DNA of 25,307 bases, taken from Phoronis ovalis (lineage: Eukaryota; Phoronida; Phoronidae). A program made the position numbers and the translations under genes. The notes under the pieces are model-generated. The model was not told where the DNA came from, ran no database searches, and was given only the letters and a program-made list of their open reading frames with translations. Position 1 is the stretch's first letter. Every line of letters begins with the position of its first letter. This document shows, one piece after another, positions 18,713-25,307 of the stretch. The stretch covers positions 1-25,307 of the forward strand of contig JAOXYB010057944.1 of the NCBI GenBank assembly GCA_028565635.1, written 5' to 3'.

Positions 18713-21700
18713 ATGACAGTTGTGCATGCAGACATGCAAACAAATTTTCTACACTATCCTAAAAGTCAACTTCAAACAGTACTATGCAAGTGTTCAAAAA
18801 TAACCCTTTTATTAAAGGACAAAATTTTGTAATTCCTCATAAATCCCCCTCTTCTCCAACAGACCAAAGATATACATAATCACATGTTGTATTGCCACTA
18901 TAACCCATAAATTGGTGTGGTAGAGGGAGTATCTATCAGTATTAGGGGTCAATGAAGCAACTGATGACATATCAACAAGGCATACTCAGAACTTGTGTAA
19001 AAAAAAATCTAACACCATACACAATAGCATGACACAGAGTTATGACTTCATCTACTGGATATTTTAAGCTTATATCAAACAGAAACACTGCCAAGACAGG
19101 GTGCCATACCATAATATTTAAAAATAGCAAACTTATGTAAAAGCCAACAGTATCAGTGTCTCCATTTTTAGCATGTTTAATATTAAATCCATACTAGTAA
19201 CCATACAGAGTCTACTTCCCAAACTACACATCAAGAAACAGTAGCTGATCAGTGTTCTATATCAAGTAGTCAAGTTATATTACAAACCCCACACAAAACA
19301 CAACCTCCCAGTAACAATAAAGTGCCACTTAATCCCATTTATTTCTGGACATTTGTCTGCAAACATCACATTGAGGAATTAACAGATAACAAAAACAGGA
19401 GTTCAAATCTTCTTTGTAATGATATTCATTAGAATCATAAGTAAATTACCATGTTTATACTACTGCACAAAATTCCTATATATCTTCAGGGAATCATCAA
19501 AAAACATTTTATTGCTAAGGAAGCAATCAATGAACATTGGCATAAGAAACCTCAAATAACAGCATTCAGGAATGCATTACATTCGATTTTTCGAAGATTT
19601 TATTTTGGGAGTGATTTAGGTAGTAATATGAAGAGAATTGGTATTTGCCTTGCCCTTGTTAAAAATGCTGCATGTTTTTCAATATATCAATGTAATAATA
19701 GATGCTTACTACATCCTGTCTGAGGGGGTTTCAATTATATAATTAACACATCTTTGTATAACAAATTATGTGCAAGTACCACTGGAGGATTATCTGCTTC
19801 CTTGATCCTACAGTAACTAACTACAACATAACTGGAATCTGAACAGCAGGAACAGAAAGGTAGATTTCCAAATTTTAAAGATCAAATGCATCACATGACT
19901 AACAAACTGCAGAATACATTATACACAGATTAAGAGAAAACCCACTTCTCATCCTGCAAGAGTGTACTCTTCCCAAAGCAGACAAATTGTCTTTTCCAAG
20001 TAAACATAGATAACTCTTATCTTAGCACCAATGTTGCTAATCAAAATTCTTCAGTGGGGAAATTACATAATCAATCCATATGAAGGGAAAAGTAGGTTAG
20101 AACACTAACACAACACAGAATGAGCCACAAAATATCATCCTACAAGACATGTGGCATATCACACAAGTGACAAACCTAAAACTCACATGATGCATGCAAC
20201 ATAGGCATACACTTTGCTCAAACTATACTGGTTATAATGAAAGTTGTTAGAGCTATTTTAAATTAATAAATATTTTTTCTGAACTGGATGGCCCACACAA
20301 ATCTTAGAATCACACCCAACACACTAATACTCAGTAACATTAACTGATATAACCAGTAGTGAGTACTAATCAGAATATTTAAAGAGAATCAGTATCAAAT
20401 TTGAAGGCTAACTTTGTGATGAAACTCCCATGACAGACAATTAATTCGTGGCTCATTCTAAAGAAAAATTTATAAACAGAGAGATAAGTGCAATCATATC
20501 AACCACATCAAAGAATAATAAAAACAGGGATTTTACTAACAAGACAATTTATACAAGTAATATTTCTTAAGTAGATAGACAAAGAATGTATTTGCTAAAA
20601 TAACTTATGAATAATTTGTTACTAAAGAGTAATAGATCAACAGACAAATTGTGTTATCAACAAATGAAAGCTGCTAGCAAGATGGGCAATTTGAAATGTT
20701 AAGCTATATTTTGAGTATAGGTTGGAAATTTCCAACACAAATTCCATTAAGGAAGAAGTCTGAACATAACTTAAATTTCTTTTGGAAATAACAAATAAAT
20801 GTCGCCAACGCGATTCTGTGTTTTTATCAAATAGCTCCAAAGTGTGAAAATGTACATAACAATTCAATCATATGAATCATAACCAATAGGAATTATTTCA
20901 ATGTTAGGGTGGAAAATGTCTTTAAATTTTTGGAATATAATTAACTCCTGTAATAACAGGGTTTGATTAATTTGTTAGCACTGTTCTCTCTGTTTAAAAG
21001 CCAGTTAAAGTCTGTTCTGTCTGCTAGAAGGTCAAGTCAAGTAATTGGATATCCAGTGCTATCATCATATGAACACAACTAGGTACAGAAAGAACAGACT
21101 TGTCATGTACAGCAATCAAGGCTAAATAATTCACCCTTTTATTTCCTGGAAAAAGTAGAAGACACAACAAATTTGTACAGCTAGTCCCAAACAGTTAATT
21201 TCAAATGCTTACAGTCTACCAGCAGATTTATCCCCATAGATGTCGAATAAACATGTCAAATAATGTATCTATCCTGTATCCTCAACTAAGAACATGGCCC
21301 ACCTTGAGTACCAAGGCTTAATAATTTTTGGTACATTTCAGAATTTTGAAAGGTTTTAGAATGCTCTTTGTTAATTTGTAGATGGCCCACTGGAAAGACT
21401 GAAGGAATGAAAGTTTTATAGAAAAAGTTCATGCTGAAAACAATGAGTTCCGGAAGACACTGCAATAATTATATTCTCCACAACAGCAATGTTAAGAGGT
21501 TCTGCTAACCTGAATTTGTGAATTAGAAAAGAAATGTCTGCATCGTAATTTTGTTTCACTGTCAACAAAATTTGAGAAAAGAAAGTGATGCAAATATGGC
21601 AGAAGTATTGTTCAGAAACAGGGGTTTTACATAAAATTTTCATCTTACTTCTACAATTATTTTAATCCGAAATGTGCCACTTTTATGAAATTTAAACAAA

Positions 21701-24454
21701 CAACAGGGATCAGAAAACTTTCAAACCTATGCATTTATGCTTTTCTACAACCATAAATTTTCCTTGAAGTAGATATAGACATTACATTTACCCTAGTTAG
21801 GATTCTGAAACTAGCTGCACAAATTCATTATTAATTATCACAATATAGATCTGCTTCATGGCAAATGTCTCCTACGAATAGTTTTAATTTAGTTCGGAAC
21901 ACTGTATAACTATCAGTATTCTAATTAATTTAGCATGTAGAAAATTACATATTGGTAAATGAGATAACTTTTAGAAATCAGAACACAGAAAATGCTAGCC
22001 AGCATTACTATAGTTCTGGTTAGTATGAACAAACTAAAAGCAGTCTGTTAATCATAGAAAATGTCTGATATTTTTTAGGAATTCCTATGAATTGAAAATT
22101 CTTATCATTTTCCACAATTTTGCAAAGTCTGAGACAGACAGCATATTCTGTGCAGAATTATTACTTTACAGGAAACATTTGCCATTTTCTGTGAATTCAA
22201 GAATCTCAGAAAAGTCACTCTAGACAACAAAGGAGGCTGCCAAATAATTCAATATTGAGAGTATGAAGGAAAATTCTATATTGTATAGTACAGAGGAAGT
22301 CACGAAGAAAATTTCCACAGATAGAAAATTAGTCACAAGTTCCAAACCATCTTCATCTGACATAAAAGTACTGATACATTCTAAGTGTAATACCTATGAA
22401 ATCTCTTTAAAAATTCACCAAATATTTTATCAAAATGATACTCCAATGTCTCTTTGTGACTCTGAGATTACATAAGAATTCACAGACAGAAAACTGACCT
22501 TATATTTTCGTCTTTCCCCCTTGATATCATGGGCTGGCATTTTCTTCCATAATTTGTTGGCCAAGACCAGGGTATCTGATATCATAGTATGAACCCTGAC
22601 TGAACACCAAATCCACCAATACCAGGCTTAGAAGGTTATTACGTAGTTCTCTGCTTATCCTACAGCTCACCAGGCCACCATTAAACTAACAACACTTAGG
22701 ATCTAGCACATGTTCAAAAATAGACAGCATATCAGATTTCAAGTTTCAAACCACAACCAGCTTCAAGATTGTATGAAAGCCAAATGGAAGGATGAGATCA
22801 CTACTGACATATGCCACCTCAAAATAGCCACTGCAGTGCTGGCACCTAGTGTAAGATACAGACACTATCAACCAAACAAAGATCTTTAACAAAATCCAAG
22901 AAAATTAAAACAGACTACAGATCTTTTTGTTTAGAAAACTTTATCCACTGTACTCCACAAACAGACTATATTTCCAGCTCCAAGCAGCTTTTGCATAAAA
23001 TTAATTAGATAAGCATTAAAGAAATCTCTTCAGTTATCACTTTCCTTTGTCCTTTCAACAATAAACAAAAGCACTGGCATGAATATAAAGTCTCCATCCA
23101 AAACAATATAATCTTGTTTCATCTGAAGATGACTTAACCACTGAAGCTATGTAAATAATACCACAAAACCTTTCTAGATGTGTTCATTTGTTTTCAGAAT
23201 TACAACTGTGGCTATGAACAACTCAACACATGACTAATTTCTATACAGTTCAACATTTCTATTATATAGTTCTATTATAATTCAGAGCCTTAGTCAATAT
23301 TGTTAGCATATCCAGTAATAGTATTAAAGATTCCTCCTTGTTATAAACTCCTAGAGCTAGACATTAGTCTTCTCTACTGTAGCATACAGTACTTCTGATA
23401 ATACATAGCTGAGCATAATGCAACAAAGACAATGCATTACTCACTAGCACATAAAACTAACATTAATTCCCCTGATGATTAATTAGAATAAAAGAGAAAT
23501 ACTATATTTTCAATAATATCAAAAGCAATATTAGAGTATAATTTGCCACTGTATGATTAATGTATATTTACTACTTCTAGACAGACAAGCCAAAACAAGA
23601 ACCCTAGATCTCATGTCTGAATAAAAATACTGTACCAAAAAAAAACCATACATTATTGGAATAAAAAGCTGTATTATTATTATTATTTTGACAGCATCTT
23701 TGTCTCCTTTTAAGTAATATCATTTATAATTTCTGGGAACTCCCCTTCAATTATATGAAAAGGGTTTTAAAATGTCAGATTTTCAGTACCCCAGTAAATA
23801 TGCACTTGCAAAGCACAGTCAAGTTGGGTAAATAGTGTATTTTTTTATTAGAATAGACTTTGGTCCAACTACCTATCATACATGCACAACTGTCAGTGAC
23901 TCTGGCCTCTGCATTTCTTATAAATGTTATTTATATTTAGCAGCACTATAACCCTTCAAGTTTAATTCTCTAAAAACTACTTTTTCAGGGCAGTCACAGA
24001 TCTCACTACAATCCACTAAAGGAATTTGTTAGAAACAGATTGAACTTTTCAAGAACACCAACCAGAGGTATATTTGGAGGGTAATTTTATCAGGAAAGCA
24101 TTCTAAAGCAGTCACATGTAACACTTTTGTTCATTATCAACATAATAGATTAAATCGAACATATAACAAATTGTTTACTAAGACTAATAATGTCTTGGGG
24201 GGGGGGGGGCAAATGCTAAAACAAGCAGAGGACATGACATGCTCATATAACAGATACAGGTTCTTCTAAGTGCTGCAGTGAAATCTGTGATTTATATGCC
24301 TATGACATCTCTATTTTGAAACTTCAACTCCTAAGGCAATAAAAACAAAAAACTGTAAATGTATGCTCTTTCTAAGTATCATGTAATCAAAAATATTGCC
24401 TTCCTTTTCTTTTTCTGAACAATAAAAATAGTGTCTCACAGATTGGGAACTCAC
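18713..24454 (-). other. CLK: Main part of the 6-kb CLK intron
   Basis: No exon was accepted here. It contains a G13 run (24197-24209) and a short TAT microsatellite (23672-23688). The segment about 22500-22860 has less A/T run structure than its flanks and may be an old repeat. A conserved unrelated gene was not seen on the plus strand. Confidence 0.5.
24197..24209 (+). repeat. Homopolymer G13
   Basis: Thirteen consecutive G on the plus strand (C on the transcribed RNA), in otherwise AT-rich intron sequence; its length in the assembly may be inaccurate. Confidence 0.9.
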
Positions 24455-24674
24455 CCAGGTAGAGGTAGACCTATCTGAACTGTTTGAATGAAGTCGTCGT
24501 CTGAGTCTATATTTATATTTGCGGCGACGACTGCTGCTGCGGTCTTCACGCCTGTCATGCTTATAGTATCCATCATCATAGTATCGGTCATAACGGTAAC
24601 TACTTCGATGACGGTAGCGTGCTTCATAATCTGGTGTTTGTGATCTTGAGCGATATTTGCAGCTTTTCTCATAA
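24455..24674 (-). CDS. CLK: CLK exon encoding the RS/RD-rich N-terminal region
   Basis: The exon starts after ttcag with one base of a split codon, then 73 codons: YEKSCKYRSRSQTPDYEARY, then RHRSSYRYDRYYDDGYYKHD, then Arg/Ser/Tyr-rich sequence ending SSDRSTSTW before donor gtgagt (phase 0). The low-complexity, basic, Tyr- and Arg-rich composition is that of CLK heads, which mediate nuclear speckle targeting and SR-protein contact. The longest ATG-started open frame at this position is in a different, wrong frame. Confidence 0.85.
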
Positions 24675-24765
24675 CTGAAAAAGAAATCACAAATTTAATA
24701 TTTAGATCATATGTGAATATAAACATTTGTAATTAAATTTATGCACACTCAAAGGTATTACGTAC

Positions 24766-24807
24766 ATAGTATGTGTCAAACATCCCCAGTTTGTTCCGTT
24801 GTCCCAC
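24766..24807 (-). CDS. CLK: Possible 42-nt N-terminal microexon of CLK
   Basis: It lies between a ccttacag acceptor and a gtacgt donor. It encodes G|WDNGTNWGCLTHT|AT and leaves phase 2, exactly what the next exon (first base T) needs. Vertebrate CLK1 has a tryptophan/aspartate block (WDDKDWDYG) at about this place, which the WDN..W pattern loosely recalls. The intron to the next exon would be only 91 bp. Alternatively the real upstream exon lies beyond the window. Confidence 0.3.
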
Positions 24808-25179
24808 CTGTAAGGCCTGTGTTTTACAATGGTAAGTACTCCAAGCATGTATGCTTAATGTAGTAACTGCTTTGCATGTTTGCCAGTGAGGCTAGTAAAG
24901 TTTGTATAGTTCAAATATTTTTGAATCCAAATTTATCATGTTTCAACAGGATATAGATCTGTGTATACATATATGTCTTTTAGATTTGTCAGACCATTAT
25001 TGCTACTTTTCTAAATTTTGCACAGTTTCATTGATTTGCTTTCTAAATTACATGGTTATGGTTACATTATTTTCAACTCATAACTTACTGGTAAATAGAA
25101 TTAATATTTACTATGTACAAACTTAAGACAATGAACTCTGTTAAGCATCAAACGTAAACACCTACGGTAATTCTTCTCA

Positions 25180-25307
25180 AATTCGTACAAAATTAAAATA
25201 ATTATTTTTTTTAATTTTGGGGGGTGTACTAAATTTGGGAAATACAAAATTCTCCGAAAACATGGGTGTACGAATTATCGGAAACTATAATAAATGCGTA
25301 AAGGGGG
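25180..25307. mobile_element. Possible DNA-transposon end at window edge
   Basis: AATTCGTAC (25180-25188) is inverted at 25268-25276 (GTACGAATT). A 21-base word beginning GGGTGTAC recurs at 25222-25242 and 25264-25284 with four mismatches. Such repeated subterminal words with CG steps are typical of transposase-binding ends. It is cut by the window edge, so the family is unknown. Confidence 0.35.

Larger units (their letters stand above)
10916..24807 (-). other. CLK: CLK-family LAMMER dual-specificity kinase locus
   Basis: CLK kinases (Drosophila Doa) phosphorylate SR splicing factors in the nucleus and autophosphorylate on Tyr, Ser and Thr. The locus reads right to left. The traced exons join with compatible phases into about 447-448 codons plus stop, against roughly 480-500 residues in vertebrate CLK1/2, so only the extreme N-terminus is missing. 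Landmarks in order: an RS/RD-rich head, DKDGHLIY, Gly loop LGEGTFGKVV, ATP lysine in [12 protein letters not shown], catalytic loop HTDLKPEN (the LAMMER-type HTD), DFG in [23 protein letters not shown], and [11 protein letters not shown]. Wording is nearest to CLK2 ([32 protein letters not shown]). One segment after LAMMER exists in two versions. Confidence 0.95.

Noticed and set aside
22497-22600. Open minus-strand stretch (TLVLANKLWKKMPAHDIKGE) ending at a gtcagt donor, as an extra CLK exon
   Set aside because: No acceptor gives the phase 0 entry needed between the RS exon and exon 18418, and it has no CLK similarity.
24451-24726. Minus-strand 91-aa ATG-started ORF over the RS region of CLK
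   Set aside because: It is a shifted frame; the true frame gives the RS/RD-rich CLK head with correct splice phases.
1-25307. tRNA, rRNA and CRISPR arrays
   Set aside because: No A/B-box pair, rRNA block or regular repeat-spacer pattern was seen on either strand.

Overview
The window is animal nuclear DNA: AT-rich, intron-dense, with GT-AG splice sites. It carries exons of two conserved metazoan genes, a CDC-like (LAMMER) kinase and lethal giant larvae (LLGL). Short exons, introns of roughly 0.2-6 kb, MITE-like repeats and the lack of vertebrate-type repeats suggest an invertebrate, perhaps a lophotrochozoan. The lineage is a guess; only 'metazoan' is firmly supported.

Left part (1-6000), minus strand: the 5' end of LLGL. 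A probable non-coding first exon (ends 5602), the ATG exon (5307-5427) and coding exon 2 (3415-3512) are visible. Exon 2 ends at a sequence that fits the minor (U12-type) spliceosome donor GTATCCTTT exactly; the rest of the gene must lie left of position 1. A CpG-bearing stretch with YY1-like and ETS-like motifs separates LLGL from a plus-strand ORF at 6040 (unrecognised, possibly a divergent partner gene).

Middle (7500-9480): two minus-strand exons (7513-7685 and 8115-8300) encode related CUE-like helical segments sharing an FPQFS core and phase-1 entry. No convincing 5' exons were found. A 138-bp MITE-like element lies just upstream.

Right part (9480-25307), minus strand: a nearly complete CLK kinase gene, closest in wording to CLK2. 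Twelve successive coding positions were traced base by base with compatible phases, giving about 447-448 residues up to the stop at 10916; the N-terminus lies beyond or near the right edge. The segment just after the LAMMER motif is present twice, as exons 12254-12341 and 11540-11630. Both have the same entry and exit phases, and only transcripts using exactly one of them stay in frame, so they look like mutually exclusive alternative exons. This is the most interesting feature here, with the U12-type donor of LLGL second.

The large introns hold small inverted repeats, a trinucleotide-rich zone and repeat fragments. No rRNA, tRNA or CRISPR was seen.
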